In this document: in pieces, positions 12,001 through 22,277 of the stretch
How positions within the stretch are numbered: position 1 is the stretch's first letter
How the letters are laid out: every line of letters begins with the position of its first letter
Assembly (NCBI RefSeq): GCF_035083965.1
Contig: NC_089735.1
Location: 7,404,001 to 7,468,000, forward strand
Reading direction: 5' to 3'
Length of the DNA stretch: 64,000 nt
From: Branchiostoma lanceolatum
Lineage: Eukaryota > Chordata > Leptocardii > Amphioxiformes > Branchiostomatidae
Translations under genes and position numbers: made by a program
Notes under the pieces: generated by a model
Databases searched by the model: none
Told to the model about the DNA's origin: nothing
What the model saw: the letters and a program-made list of their open reading frames with translations, nothing else

Positions 12001-15000
12001 ACGATCAGTTCAGCGTCGGTGGACTCGTCCGTGGGCGACGAGTCCAGCTTTACTCTTACAGTGTTTGCCACAAACAGCGCAGATGAAAGCTGTTGTTTGC
12101 CATGGTGTGAGTCACACACACACGCACACACACACACACACACAAACACAGGCACCCGAAAATGTAACCATCTTGGCGAAGGCAATAAACGTATCATTTG
12201 CGATAAGTAGGAGAAGACCAAGGGGTCAATGTCTTCAACATTTACTCTAGATACAAAGAAACGAAAGACGTGAAATATGCTCACATCGCAGCAATAGTGA
12301 TATTCTGGATAGGCGGGGATTCATGTGAATAGGCTGACGTCACTTGAACTATTCCTGGTTGAAGAAGGACACGCCAGTAGATACCTGAAACAGTAAAGAT
12401 ATTTGTAATCGTTCAAAAGGTACTTGCTGAGAAGCTATCAAAACTTAATCTAAATTCAGTCTCACACATAAAGGGATCCTAGTTGAATCATCTGCGTTAG
12501 CCGTCCGAATAAATATGCTAAATGATTGCTAATATGTTAGGTCTAGGTGTTTTAAAGTATAGTGTACAGTGTCTGTAATCTATGTAGTATGTATAGTAAT
12601 TAACTAGTACTACTTGGTATACATTCCATACGTTCTATGGTAAGCTGTTAAAAATATGCACGAAATCCGACGCCTGACTTACTGCCGTCCAGTCTTTGAA
12701 TGACGTCATGTTGACTACAGGAGCTGGGCACACAGATGCCGATACGAAGGCTCACATTGGCTACTCCGCCTCCTCCCTGTAGAAACAAGACCACGCATGT
12801 CCAGGGCCAAAGATACAGAAATAGACAGTCCTGCTGTAGTACCAATGTCGACCAACAGGAGGCCCGTCAGGTTCACAACACCTGCCCACATACCAAATCT
12901 CATCGCAATCGCTGAAAGCGTTCTTTAGACATTGTGTCAGAAACACACGCGCCTAGCCACAAACGAACTTAAAACTGATACCTCCATATTTATAGAGGTA
13001 AAAATGGCATGAATCAGCATCGTTTTAAGTGATCTATAGAGAAAGGCACATGCCATTCATTCAAGCACTACAACTTATTCTATTTGTTAAATCTTTTTTT
13101 TTTTCAAATGCTTCTACTTACAGGTACCAGCGTAGCCACGTAGAACTTCCCATCGAAGGTGATGTTGAAGCCTTTCCTCGTGACATTCAGGCACTGCGAG
13201 GAGCTACCGGCCCAGATCAGGTTTCCGTTCAAGATTCCACTTGGGGGTTTTCCACCTGCGTCAAGCACTGTGAAAGAAAAGAGATGCTGTCATTTCAGCT
13301 CTGTGCAAATTAAGGTATATGGAGTCATATGCTGGTGATATTCCTATCTTCTGTCTTCTATAAAAACGACGGTGCCAAGATCACGTAGTAGATCTTTTCT
13401 AGTAAGGCCATGTTGATTTGATTATATGAATGACATCCGCGCGCGCATCAATTTTCGTCCGTTTCCACACACACACACGCACCAAAAAACATTCCCCCAT
13501 ACTGTTAATCTCAAAAAGCAGCTACAAATGTGAAAATACATGCTGCAAATTGCAAATTGCGGTATACTAGTACCATAATATTTGTGTTTAGTTTTGTTTA
13601 TCTTTTCTGACCACATAGATTTCATTATAAAGGCAAGTTTTTGTGAAACTTTTTTTAATCGCACGCTCGCATCAGTTTTAGGCTCCCCAGAGGATGTCGA
13701 CGTCATCAATATAATCGAATCAACATGGCATTAGTTCACTTGAAGCGGTGTGATTGTGTAGATTTAGCGTCATACTTCTGTGGCCTTCTGTCTCGAATGA
13801 AGTACCTGCTGGCATGTGTATATAATGTAATGGATAGAGTCGCACCTGAGCATATTCTAAATAGGTTATTGCATTACATTCTAAAGCTATCCTCAAGCTG
13901 ATTGTGTTGTACATATATGCGTATTCACAATTATGTGTATTTGTCATATGCTACTGGGATGTTGGATGATTCGGAACCAGGACAATTCGGAAGCAGGACG
14001 ATTCGGAAGCAGGACAATTTGGCACCTAGGAGGACGATATATGTGTATTTACATACTAGGTTTTCGATTCATCATTACATTGCATAGTATGCATACACAT
14101 AATGTGTAAAATGATTAAGGGATTAATCGTCCTGCCAGGTGCCTAATCGCCCTGGTACTGAATTGGCCTGATACCATGTTAGTCACATTCACTTTAAAGT
14201 AACAGAAAGCACTACAACTATATTTTGAATATTTTGTGGCTGTGAGAAGTTCAAACTCTTGTTTCTGCTTGTCATTTTATTGAAGTATAGACTATTTCTT
14301 TTATGCCTCTGCAAAAAACTAACACGATTGAGAAACAAGATGAACTAGAAAGGCAACATTTGCGAGCAAATACAGCATGTTTAGCCATACTCCTCGCCAT
14401 GCAAAAAATGGACTGTCCAAAAATAACAATGGACCATTCTAAAAATACTTCCACAAAAAATCACTCCAGCTCAAAATTGAAATAAATAATTAAAGAATCC
14501 TCCCCTTGCAAGAATAGGATATTCCATGCCATCTCCATGTAAACTAGACCAGTCGAAAAATATCCGCTCAAAATTACACTCTTGTGCATAATCAACCCAG
14601 TTCAAAATTGAATTAAGAAAGATTAACCCCAGGGAAGAAAGAAGTTTTCCATGGTATACATGATGATATATATTAGGATTTAACAGAAGAAAAAAAATGA
14701 CCAAAAACAACATATTTCAGCGATAGCATGGGTGAAATATAAAAATGTGACATCCCTATGTTTGAATGCATCATTCAATAGTATACATTTTGGGTTGAAA
14801 ATAACGAAACGAAAAAAATTGTTTATTTCAAAAATCGTTTTGAAAAGCTGTATGCCAAACATTTGAATGAGGGCTTGTGCGCATGACCAAGGCAGACACA
14901 TGCCAAATTTCACATCATTGTGGTTTAATACATAGGAACTGGAGATGTGTATCTTTGTTCAAAAAAGAGTGAACAAAGCCATGTAATCACATGTCACAAG

Positions 15001-18000
15001 GAGTTGGGAACAGAGATGATGAATTTACTGAAGTATTTAAGAAAAGGACTAAACGTTATGCAATGCAACTATGAAATGATAAGTTAGAAATCTCAAAAAG
15101 GCTGAAAACATATGGTGAAATCAAAGACAGATTCGGTACAGAAAGATATCTAAGTATTATCAATGTCTTTAAATATAGGAAAGCGCTCGCGCAGCTGAGA
15201 TGCTCAGCCCACACACTAAGAATAGAGGTAGGTCGACACTCAAATGTTAGCCAACAAAACAGGTTATGTCCATTATGCGATGAGGGGGTTATCGAAGATG
15301 AGTACCATTTTGTTATGGAGTGCCCCTTTCTGAAAAGGTTAAGAAACACGTTTTTACCTACCGTTATTATGCCAAACAACCAAATCCGTACAAGTTTATA
15401 GAGTTGATGGGGGGACCTTCTACTGAGGTAATTAGACGGCTGGGAAAATTTGTTTATTTCGCTTTTACCAGCACATCAGCAGTTTACAAAGCACAGGTCC
15501 ACTTAACTTGTTTTATGTTTTATGACACGATTACTCTATTATGCATTTGATTTAATTATGTTATGTAATTATGATCTTGAGTTTATGATTTTGATATTGA
15601 TTTACAATTCATGTCACGATTACTCTGTTATGATTTGATTATGTTATGTTATTTGATCTTGAGTTTATGATTTTGTTATTATTAATTTACAAGTACTTTA
15701 TTGTGTGTAACAGCTTTTAAATTTTTGTCAGTAATGGAAGAACTCTGCAAGGCCCACTTGACAGTTTCTTGTCCTTAGTTAAAAAGAAAAAGAAAAAAAC
15801 AACTTCAGTGGCTCGGGCATGTGTCTAGAGCGAAAGGCACTCTCCCACACACAATCCTTCAGGGAAAAGCGGAGGGTGCGCGGCCGCGGGGACGTGCGGA
15901 CGTCCCCGTCGGTCGTGGATCACAGATCTAAAGGAGTGGACCGGTCATTCAGCCAACCAGATGACCAGACTGGCGGAAGACCCCCAGTAGTGGAGAGCTT
16001 TCACTGAGAGCTATGCTGCCCCGACGGCTGACTAAGCTATGGGAAAGAGTGAGTGAGTGTGTGAGTGAGTGAGTGAGTGAGTGTGTGAGTGAGTGAGTGA
16101 GTGAGTGAGTGAGTGCGTGAATGAATGAATGAATGAATGAATGAATGAATGGAAGAAAAAATTGTCAAGTGTTATTCCATTTTGCTCATTTATAATTCAG
16201 TATTTCCTACTGGATTAATTTTGTGTTTCATGCTTTACGTTTGTTTATTCACTGTGATGTTTATGTTGATCAGTTGTGATTATTGATTTTAATTTATGTT
16301 GTGCATTCATTGCAAGAGCCAATTTCTGGCGGAAAGCAAATAAAGTTCATTCATACCATATTTCAGGTCATTCGGTCAAAAAATGACAGAGATGAATCGA
16401 TTTGAAGATTTCACAGAAGAAGAAGAAGAAGAAGGAGGAGAAACATGAGTAAAAACAATATGTTGAGCCATACTAGGTATGGCTAAACATAAAAACAAGA
16501 TAACTAGAGTTTCGATTAACATATATTTAAATCAATTATCTTAATGAGTGAAATAAAATGCCAGAGTTTTAGGGATATCAGTCGGTAAGGTGTAGGTGGT
16601 TTATTAACAATGCGGGAATCTCGTTTTCTGTTGTTTTAGCTATAGCAACACCTGAGAAGCCCATACACTGTTTATAAGTCTACATGTACTATTGACAAAA
16701 AATGTTTTCATAGCTACATTTCAACAATATCTTCATGCGGCGCACAAAGAACGTAAAACACTACTAACTGAGCCTGAAGTATCTTACAGATAACCACACA
16801 ATGAACGAATTAATTAATTCAAGTAAAACTGAATTTCGGTACTTTTATATTTACAACCTAGGCATGCGCATGTTGAGTCGCAAGATATCTAACTGATGAC
16901 AACACACCCGTTGTGAGCATTGTTTGCAATAAAAAAGTTTCTTTGTTGGTGGTGTTGGTGGTGCTTTTTTTTCGTTAGTAACGGCAGATTTTCTGACTGG
17001 ACAGGATGCCACGCAATTATGCAAATTTCTCTCTGAGACGCTCGTCTCTGAGTCACCAAAGGGTGATGTAACCGAGGACTGAGCGATATAGGAAGGATTA
17101 AAAAATTCACAGGGTTTTAGCTGTACGTGAGAACCTCATAGGTAGGTCCCGTATCATCAGTAATGCTTAGGTCCCAATTGGAAAAAGGGGCCCCGCCGGG
17201 TAGTTAACAATTTGAAAAGTACTGCTCCAAGGGACATTCGAGTGAATCTAAGCCTGAAGTATCTTACAGCTGTGAGACGGTAACATTCCTGACGACAAAA
17301 TGAGTAAATACGTACATCTAAGTAAAACTGAACTTAGAACTTGTAGATTTTCAACCAAGGCATGTCGGGCCGTAGCCTATGTACCTCAAGGTGCGTAACA
17401 GACTGTTGTGTGTATATCGGACTATCGTACTATCTATTTAATTTTTTCATTCATTCTTTTCATCAGGCCCAGGGCCCATATTAAAACCAACAAAGACTGT
17501 ATACATACATATAACACAAACAATGCACATCACGTTGTGTGAAAACGTGCGGGCGGAAGGGTCATTCGACAATAGTAAGGCCAATACCTCGGAATGCAAA
17601 GCAGTTAAATTATATGCTGTTTTCAGACACAGAGGCGGGTCACAAAGGAGGGTGCCAGCTTACGCCACTTGGCGTCGATGGTATCAACCCAAAGGTTAGC
17701 AAAGAGTAGAGTATTACTAGTACTCCTAGGCTGGGACATTAACATTTTAAAAGCGTTATGGTATGTCGCCCAAAGTCCCTGCATCGCACCGGCACTGGTT
17801 GGTCCTAACTTGCAGCATTTATGGCAGAACACTATGATATAAAAACTGCCATGGGTAGGCAAAAAGTTGAGTCTACACCCCCACCCCACCTGTCTGGAAT
17901 TTGGCAACAACATTAGGCCACCATACTGACTGCACGTCGCTAGCCCCCTCCAACATCTAAATGACTACACGCTCATTAGCAATGGTGTGGCGAATGATAC

Positions 18001-19140
18001 CACTATTATCATCTGTGGTTTTTGTTCTTTCATTGCAATGAATTTCTTTAATGATAAGTAGGACAAGATAAAACAAGAAACGGTCTAGATATTTCACGGA
18101 GGAATGAAATCTCCGAACTCTTGTTTTAGGAGCGCTTGTTTCAGGGGGTCCTCTATACTTGACTTCTTTAGGAATTTCTATCTATCCATCTGTACCAGTC
18201 GGGGTCAAGCTAGTATACATTTCATCCCACAAAGCCCTGTCAAGCATTTTTTCTCACGTTCTCAAAGTCTATTTCAGTATTTTTAATTTTAATTTCAAAA
18301 AGTGCCAGTAAACGTCAGACTTCTGTCATACACTCGGCCTCTTGATTTCCATGTTAAGAGGATGGATGAAAATATTTCCTATTATTCTGTCATATCTATC
18401 CAGGGTAGCCCTGCTCAGTGGTTACCACCGCTTTTCAGAGGGGCCCTGCTTGGCACGACAGCAATGCCCACCAAATTTCATTCGACGGTGCGTCACCATT
18501 TAGACAGCCGTGGGAGACTTCCACATATTGTTTTGACAGTATAGAATTTTGTGTTCTGTGCTCTACGCAGTAACTTTGTGTAGATTCCACCCAATCTGTT
18601 TCGGAGCTGAATTGGAATCGAGTGCCACGATCGTTTATCTATGAGCACTCTGATGCCAAGTGTGGATAAGTTACAGTAAAGTAGTCCATGTTTTATAAAC
18701 TTTGGTCCACACAGCTAGGCGTTTTCAAAGGGCATTAGAACACTTCACACATCCCCCCTAAAAAATGGCAGCTAAGTCTCTGGGAAGCAGGCATTAACTT
18801 AACGAGTCAGAATAGTCAATAGCTAAATAGTTCACTTACTTCTTAGGGCGTACATCTTCCCTTGGAGCAGGTCTTCTTCGTACTGTGCGACATCCGTCTG
18901 ACACTGTTGGCTGATGTTACCGGTAGGTTGGGTGGGAATCGAGATATCTGTCCTGTTCACCGTGCTAGAATTGAGGATGGTGTCGACAAGACTCTGTTGG
19001 AGAAGCCCCTGTGATTCCAATATGTAAGCCAACGCGTTTAACTGGGCTATAGCCTCGGGAACAAGCTGGTCCCATGTTGCCTGTGGCCTGCCCAAGCTAA
19101 CTACAGCCGCACAAAGAGAAATGTACAGCAGCAGCTTCAT
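3058..19140 (-). CDS. NRF-6-like (nose resistant to fluoxetine) membrane acyltransferase, 16 exons
   Basis: Coding exons in transcription order: 19140-18840, 13267-13122, 12776-12683, 12384-12285, 11732-11636, 10988-10889, 10485-10318, 9490-9394, 8425-8324, 7735-7561, 7392-7313, 6969-6868, 6095-5975, 5502-5304, 4330-4188, 3168-3058. All introns are GT-AG, all phases join, and the total is 2136 nt (711 aa), usual for the family. Residues 1-20 are a signal peptide. The N-terminal NRF domain shows LDAGGKPPSGILNGN and a CVPSSCSQHD motif with paired cysteines. The first membrane segment carries AIGTTYDV. The acyltransferase-3 core follows: LHGIRFISMSWVILGHTW (conserved His in GH), AVDTFFFLSG, LTPTYMF, SWYLANDMQFFVI, IKPYCRIGPYLVG, PLSRLTYCAYLIH, and a VEAP segment before KK-stop. 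It should be a multipass membrane protein that moves acyl groups; C. elegans NRF-6 is linked to lipid and drug transport. The substrate is not predictable here. Intron 1 is about 5.6 kb. Confidence 0.93.
3395..3690 (+). repeat. interspersed repeat of the CA-carrying family
   Basis: Starts near 'aaatacttcttcctgagcacaaaagcc' and ends 'cttcttggcgaaggcaataa'. The same ordered words (ACGAGATATCAACAC, GCAGTA, GGGG, TTGAGTT, CAAACACGCAC, TTGGCGAAGGCAATAA) occur at 11749-12188, 38885-39115 and 45990-46152. It lies in the last intron of the NRF-like gene. Confidence 0.7.
3739..4104. mobile_element. near-complete palindromic (snap-back) MITE
   Basis: The left arm begins GGACTGCTCAAACGCTGGCAG and the right arm ends with the complement of GGACAGTTCAAACGCTGGCAG. 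Pairing continues through TGATTGCCA, ACCTCAGT and GGCATGCACTA, and again through AGAAATTGGCC, AATAGACAGAG and GAGGA(A/G)TTAGC, close to the centre near 3950. The element lies in the last intron of the NRF-like gene, 84 bp downstream (in gene sense) of the exon ending at 4188. It has no coding capacity, as expected of a foldback MITE. Confidence 0.85.
4372..4505 (+). mobile_element. tRNA-derived SINE
   Basis: The tRNA-like head has an A-box-like TGGTGTAACGG and a B box GTGTTCGAATCCC, with GTGGCGTxG and GACGCCAC ends that could pair. It is followed by the shared body (CACTTTACACGACCTTCC, ACTCCACCC). It sits about 40 bp from the splice acceptor of the NRF exon 4330-4188. The dispersed body sequence argues for a SINE, not a working tRNA gene. 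Confidence 0.85.
4970..5293. mobile_element. MITE-like element abutting a splice donor
   Basis: The end sequences GGTCAAACCTGGCCGGGCAAC (left) and the complement of GTTGCTGAGGACAGGTTTGGC (right) form an imperfect terminal inverted repeat. Inner segments (GGAGTCGACT, CCAACTCCAAGTTGAC) also partly pair. The right end stops about 9 bp from the GT donor at 5302-5303 of the NRF exon 5502-5304. Confidence 0.55.
6325..6665 (+). mobile_element. long tRNA-derived SINE copy
   Basis: The head runs GGCGTCGTGTGGCGTACG to GGGTTGTGCCC. The body has GTTGTGCTCCTGGGAAAGGC, ACTTTCCTCACTTCACTCAG and GTGTAAATGAGTACC, then a distal part (CCCGTGTTTGGGGAGAGCC, ACGTAAAAGAACCCACCAC) also present at 36110-36410 on the other strand. 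This copy therefore shows the long form of the family. It lies in the NRF intron between exons 6969-6868 and 6095-5975. Confidence 0.8.
8445..8945 (+). mobile_element. truncated Penelope-like element, C-terminal ORF fragment
   Basis: The plus-strand reading frame near 8640-8750 gives EDNRRIRWIKED, then STAVMNRDEGG and CKLSHV-stop. This matches the terminal stretch after the GIY-YIG endonuclease of Penelope-like elements (typically RRIKEAI...MNRDEG..LSH). It is bracketed by inverted copies of CTGACGTTTCGGTGTCTG and a direct repeat TTGGTGAGTTATTG at both edges (about 8447 and 8929), fitting the pseudo-LTR habit of these elements. The RT domain is absent. Confidence 0.75.
8960..9300 (+). pseudogene. 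3' end of an RTE-type non-LTR retrotransposon ORF
   Basis: Reading yields KLRNRIKQRVGQYEDILT, then after a stop ELKWYGHVSRSSGLAKAI, MQGTVQGGRKRGGQWKR, EDDIREWT and WRKLFTRSSVVHQRLNS-stop. The order (RRxLxWYGHV, GxxxGxRxRGR, W.DDI.EWT, WR) is the familiar C-terminus of RTE/BovB-like and related ORFs. At least one in-frame stop (TAA before GAACTG) shows decay. It follows the Penelope fragment within the same NRF intron. Confidence 0.8.
9961..10275 (+). mobile_element. tRNA-derived SINE
   Basis: The head GGCATCGTGTGGCGCAATCGG carries a B box GGGTTCGAAACC. The body shows TTTGGGAAAGGCACTTTACA, CGACTTTCCTCACTCCACTC and GGTGTGAATGGGTACCTGAC, followed by a tail with CTGCCAAGACCCTTGCGACA. It lies in the intron just 5' of exon 9490-9394 and about 45 bp beyond the donor of exon 10485-10318. 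Confidence 0.85.
10467..10794. repeat. two tandem 164-bp copies duplicating a splice acceptor and exon start
   Basis: Copy 1 (10467-10630) begins inside the NRF exon 10485-10318, runs through its splice acceptor and into the intron. Copy 2 (10631-10794) repeats the sequence with few changes: GATACGGCCGGTGATACCTA is identical, and both copies end CTTTGTCATCGTCA. Copy 2 therefore contains a second AG acceptor followed by the first ~20 exon bases. Confidence 0.9.
11749..12188 (+). repeat. CA-carrying interspersed repeat, interrupted by a coding-like block
   Basis: Left part: ACACGAGATATCAAATCCGG, GCAGTATCATAACAAGCTAC, TTGAGTTATCGTGTTTACAC, then a (CA)n-rich tract. Right part: a second CA tract and ACCATCTTGGCGAAGGCAAT. 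Between the two CA tracts (about 11970-12110) is non-repetitive DNA not seen in the other family copies; see the candidate exon at 11974-12052. Confidence 0.75.
11974..12052 (-). other. candidate alternative exon of the NRF-like gene
   Basis: On the minus strand an open stretch reads KLDSSPTDESTDAELIV then RQDVKELM and ends AT|GTGAGT, a strong donor. It enters the next exon (11732) in exactly the same phase as the main exon 12384-12285, which also ends AT|GTGAGC. An AG at 12053-12054 would give a phase-1 start, also matching the main exon, so the two could be mutually exclusive. The acceptor context is weak and no family homology is recognisable. It is left out of the main model. Confidence 0.3.
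13403..13733. mobile_element. MITE of the GGCCATGTTGATTTGATTAT family
   Basis: The left end TAAGGCCATGTTGATTTGAT continues into ATGAATGACATCCGCG. The right end reads GATGTCGACGTCAT..., AATCGAATCAACATGGC, an imperfect inverted copy. Internal words (AGCAGCT, AAAATACATGCTG, TTTAGTTTTGTT, GCACGCTCGCATCAGTT) are shared with the copy at 43174-43581. It lies in intron 1 of the NRF-like gene, just upstream of exon 13267-13122. Confidence 0.8.
13965..14170. repeat. inverted-repeat element with internal short direct repeats
   Basis: The left side carries direct repeats of GGA(C/A)CAATTCGGAAGCA-type units (near 13970-14020). The right side carries the complement (AATCGTCCTGCCAGGTGCC, AATCGCCCTGGTACTGAATT). 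The middle is AT-rich. No coding is visible; a foldback element is the simplest reading. It is in NRF intron 1. Confidence 0.6.
15060..15560 (+). pseudogene. LINE ORF2 C-terminus with zinc-knuckle
   Basis: The plus-strand frame reads YLSIINVFKYRKALAQLR, then HTLRIEVGR, and CPLCDEGVIEDEYHF followed by VMECPFLKRLRN. This is the C-x2-C...H...C tail found after the reverse transcriptase in many amphioxus LINEs. The frame stops soon after (TTA TAG). The upstream catalytic domain is not present nearby, so this is a 5'-truncated or decayed copy in NRF intron 1. Confidence 0.75.
15800..16030 (+). pseudogene. second LINE 3' ORF fragment
   Basis: Reading gives QLQWLGHVSRAKGTLPHTI, then LQGKAEGAR and later RAMLPRRLTKLWERVSE. 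This is the LxWLGHVxRxxxxxLP, GxxxGxRxRG C-terminal pattern of non-LTR retrotransposons. Frameshifts occur in the GC-rich middle. It runs directly into the GAGT microsatellite, as expected for a retroelement 3' end. Confidence 0.7.
16047..16151. repeat. (GAGT)n(GAAT)n microsatellite
   Basis: Tetranucleotide array starting as GAGT/GTGT repeats and switching to GAAT, directly at the 3' end of the LINE fragment. It may be the expanded 3' tail of that element. Confidence 0.9.
16160..18839. other. remainder of NRF intron 1, no gene seen
   Basis: No exon-like block was found on either strand. The word GCTTAGGTCCCAATTGGAA followed by CCGCCGGGTA (about 17164-17215) recurs at 49982-50010, marking an unclassified dispersed repeat. 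There is also a short (GAA)n/(GGA)n run near 16418-16440. Confidence 0.5.
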
Positions 19141-20120
19141 GTTCGTGCTCGTGTAAGCAGAGTGCCCGTGAGAGACTTCTTCACCAGAGCTAGGATCTAT
19201 GCAAATACGGTTTAGGGTTGAAGCAACTAATCATTATACAAACCGGAAGGAAGGACGAATGACCCGCTACGGTTACGCAAACAGGTGATGCAGGCTGAAT
19301 ACAATGTGAAAACAGTGAGTTGTAGGTTGGAAGCAGTTGAGAGAGGCATTTCTTACCACTTTGTTTTTATGCTCAATACCTTGACTTTCCACTTGTCTCA
19401 AAAGTTATTTAGGATCTAGATTCTGCGAATCTATTGGAACCCTTAAATGAATGACTCTTTATACTAGCAAAAACAAGGTATACGTTGTGTTTATTCAAGA
19501 CCTATTAACCTCCGCGAGAATGGGCAGAACTGCTACTACTCAAACTACTAATGTTAAAGGCGCATAACACAGTATTTATCCGCGACCCCCGCAGTCAAAA
19601 GTAGTACGGGTATAAAGTAGTGCGGTACAGCAGTTGAAAAATCCATAGAGATTCATCTGTGCCCATCAGCGAGGCTGTAACTGTGCTGAATGGTAGAGGA
19701 ATATGTCAGTTTTGAGACTGTATGAGTTTGATGTTTGTTCGGTCGGCATCCTGTATCTATAACTAAAGACATCTATCAGAATGTGTCTTTTGTCTGTGTT
19801 TTCACTAGAACGACTCCTTCTAACTACGTTGAAAATTGCAGTCAATAACGTAGGCGACAGCAGAGGTTTGTTCCTTTTTTATCATATTTGAATCCGAAGC
19901 CATAGCTTGCACATAGATGGTAAACCGTACGGTATCTTGGCTAGTTCAGCTTTTAGACCTTGGAAAACATTACCTAACATAACATAACATAACATAACAT
20001 AACATAACACAACATAACACAACATAACATGGCATAACATATCATTTCATATCATAACAAACCAAGCATAGGATATCATGAAATAACATTGCATATATAA
20101 GTTCAGTTCATCCTCGGTTG
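19141..20120. other. upstream region of the NRF-like gene
   Basis: Promoter and 5' UTR of the NRF-like gene should lie here, but I see no clear TATA box and cannot place the start site. A pentanucleotide (ATAAC)n array occupies about 19976-20050. Nothing else coding is visible. Confidence 0.45.
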
Positions 20121-20629
20121 GCAAGAACAAACATTGCATATTTAAAGCCATTTAAAGTATGTTGTATGAATTTTGACTAAAGATTGTATACCACGTCGTC
20201 CATACCAGCCCAAATATTCATCAATATCAATGAAAGAAATTAACCTTTTTCCGTTAAACCAACTACAGGCGTGGTAAGTACGTTTTCTCCGATATTTATG
20301 TATATACCATATAGACTCTTCATGCATTCATATTTCTTACAATAGAAAAAATTGAATACCAAACAATTTTAGATCTATCATATTGGAAATGTTTTGTAGG
20401 ATTTATGGAACCTTTATCAGTTAAACGATATAATATATACATTATATGGAATGGTTGTGAGCACAAGGTAATTCAGAGTGAAACCTCAAAAAATGTGTTT
20501 ATGTGTATAAGTAAAGTAGTACATATATAATGTCCCTTATGATTACAAAAGTTGTTCATAAGTACTAGGTACATTGAAAATACACCAGTGTGTCGGTGAC
20601 ACTGGATTCCCGAGTCCTGTACACTACAT

Positions 20630-20743
20630 TTAGAAATCAAAACTCCCGCAGTCACACATCCCGCAGTCACAATCTCCACAGTCACAATCCCCACAGTCGA
20701 AACCCCTACAGTCAAAACCCCTACAGTCACAACCCCTGCAGTC
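20630..20743 (-). other. second Gly-Asp-Cys-Asp-Cys array beyond the stop of gene A
   Basis: After gene A's stop codon (20780) and a TGA at 20744-20746, the minus strand is open in register for 37 codons: DCRGCDCRGFDCRGF, then DCGDCDCGDCDCGMC and DCGSFDF, then TAA at 20630. The units are the same 15-bp repeat as in gene A and the last residues again end in DF. An AG lies at its start (CTGCAG), so it could be a former or alternative 3' end. Gene B keeps only a short remnant (DCRGCD) at the same place. Confidence 0.5.
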
Positions 20744-20779
20744 TCAAAACGTCACTGCGGTTTCTTCCACAGACTACAG

Positions 20780-21977
20780 TCAGAAATCACAACCTCCACA
20801 GTCACAACCTCCACAGTCACAATCCCCACAGTCACAATCCCCACAGCAGTCACCACCATCAGATTTATCGTCACAGCAGTCGCAGCAGTCGCAGGTACCG
20901 CAGTAGCAGTAGCCACAACACCATCCACCCGAGTGGCCGTGTCTGCCTCGTTTCTTCTTACCATGTGTCACAGCTACAGGTGGCACCGCCCGCTCCTCCA
21001 CGATGACACCTAGCGAAATATGAAGAAATTACAAGAAGATGTGACGTTTCTCTTACTAACTTACACTTGATAAATGACGCCATCATGAAAGAGTAGTAGA
21101 GGCACAATCTACTATTTGTTAAATTCAGGGAAACGATAATTGACAATGATATAGTTCATGACGGTCTTCACAGAGTTCAGATAAAGTAGATGATGATGAA
21201 AACACACCATCTAAAATACATAAAGCTTCTGAATTGTATATAGCCTCGTCCCTAATCACCCCTAATTAAGTCACTGCCTAGCCTTAAATCATAAATACAC
21301 ATTCTTGCTCAAAGTGAAAAAACACACGTCTTTCTCAAATTTACGGTGATACTTAAGCAACTAACCCCAAAATTTCAAACACAAATTGTCAACTGTACAT
21401 GTGTGTTATTTTTAGCTGGCAACAAATACAGTGACATAAATACGGTTCAAACTAGAACAACTTACAGGTTTTGTGAATAACTTACAGATTTTGTGTTGGT
21501 TCCAATAAGGTCGTTCACTATTCCGAGTACGCATGCGCAGCGACATGTATTGTGTGCAATGCTAGTAAGTCAAAGGTCTAGGCCCCTGGGACATAAACCA
21601 AACACGCCTAGACATTGTTATGAAAATCGAGACAGTTGTCCAGACAAGATCTGTTTACAAGTCAGGGTCGTCACCTTTGACCTTTCGCATGCGTACTCGG
21701 AATAGTGAAATACCTTATAGAGGATTTCATAGAGTACAGACTGTATACCTTGTGGGGTGACGACAGGCTGGGTGGTGACCGGAGGAGGATATGGCGCTTG
21801 TCCGAAACTGGTGACAGGAGGAGAGCCGACAGGATACTGTGCAAAGCCGGCTCCGTGTGGACCCGGATGTACGCCAGCTTGTGGGTACGGATGGCCGCCA
21901 TTTTGTGGTGGGGGCCCTGAGGGTTGTCCCCCAAAGGTCACAGCTTCATTGTACGGCGGAGGCGGCTCGGCATTCAT
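20780..21977 (-). CDS. gene A: small PPxY/Pro-rich protein with Cys-rich tail
   Basis: Two coding exons, 21977-21749 and 21009-20780, join in phase 1 (CAA G|GT...G|GTGTC) to give 152 aa. The N-terminus MNAEPPPPYNEAV has a PPxY motif of the kind bound by WW domains. A Pro/Gly-rich segment follows, then VIVEE, a basic KKKRGRHGH stretch, and a tail of GWCCGYCYCGTCDCC plus repeated GDCDC/GGCDC units ending CDF. No signal peptide or clear membrane helix is visible. The layout (Pro-rich N-terminus, V-V-E turn, Cys-dense C-terminus) recalls CYSTM1-type proteins, but the acidic Cys repeat is unlike them. The cysteines could be palmitoylated or bind metal; that is speculation. An acceptor 18 bp before the ATG implies a non-coding first exon, seen near 23261. 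Paralogue of genes B and C. Confidence 0.8.
21502..21720. mobile_element. MITE, copy 1 of the GGCCCCTG-core family
   Basis: Perfect 24-bp inverted ends at 21514-21537 and 21686-21709 (TTCACTATTCCGAGTACGCA...), extended outward by ATAAGGT. Inside, inverted copies of a GTCAAAGGTxxAGGCCCCTG-like core are present. The element lies in the intron of gene A. Related copies are at 26702-26879 and 30926-31133. Confidence 0.9.
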
Positions 21978-22239
21978 ACTGCTCAGTACAGGTGGCTAAA
22001 AAAGAAGATTTTGTCTTTACAGTCAGATAGGTTAAGATATACAGTCATTTAACGTTAACTCCGTCCCCTCATAAGTTCGTCGTGTACTCTTATTAGGACC
22101 ACCGCATTAAGGTAAAAAGATGTTATCGATGTTTTCTGAAGAATGCCTTGAACACCTGGACATCTGAAAACTGAAGTGTGAATACCTCAGGGTTTACTGG
22201 TGCTGCATTAGAAGCTTAAAGATATATTTTATTTAATTT

Positions 22240-22277
22240 TTTTAACGTGTGTGTGTGTGTGTGTGGGGGGGGGGGGG
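22240..22277. repeat. (GT)n followed by poly-G
   Basis: Short GT dinucleotide run leading into about 13 G residues, in the 5' intron of gene A. The exact length is unreliable in sequencing. Confidence 0.85.

Noticed and set aside
20590-21006. 138-codon plus-strand frame of HNPHSHNP repeats
   Set aside because: It is the antisense of gene A's Cys-repeat exon and of the downstream array; repeats keep all frames open.
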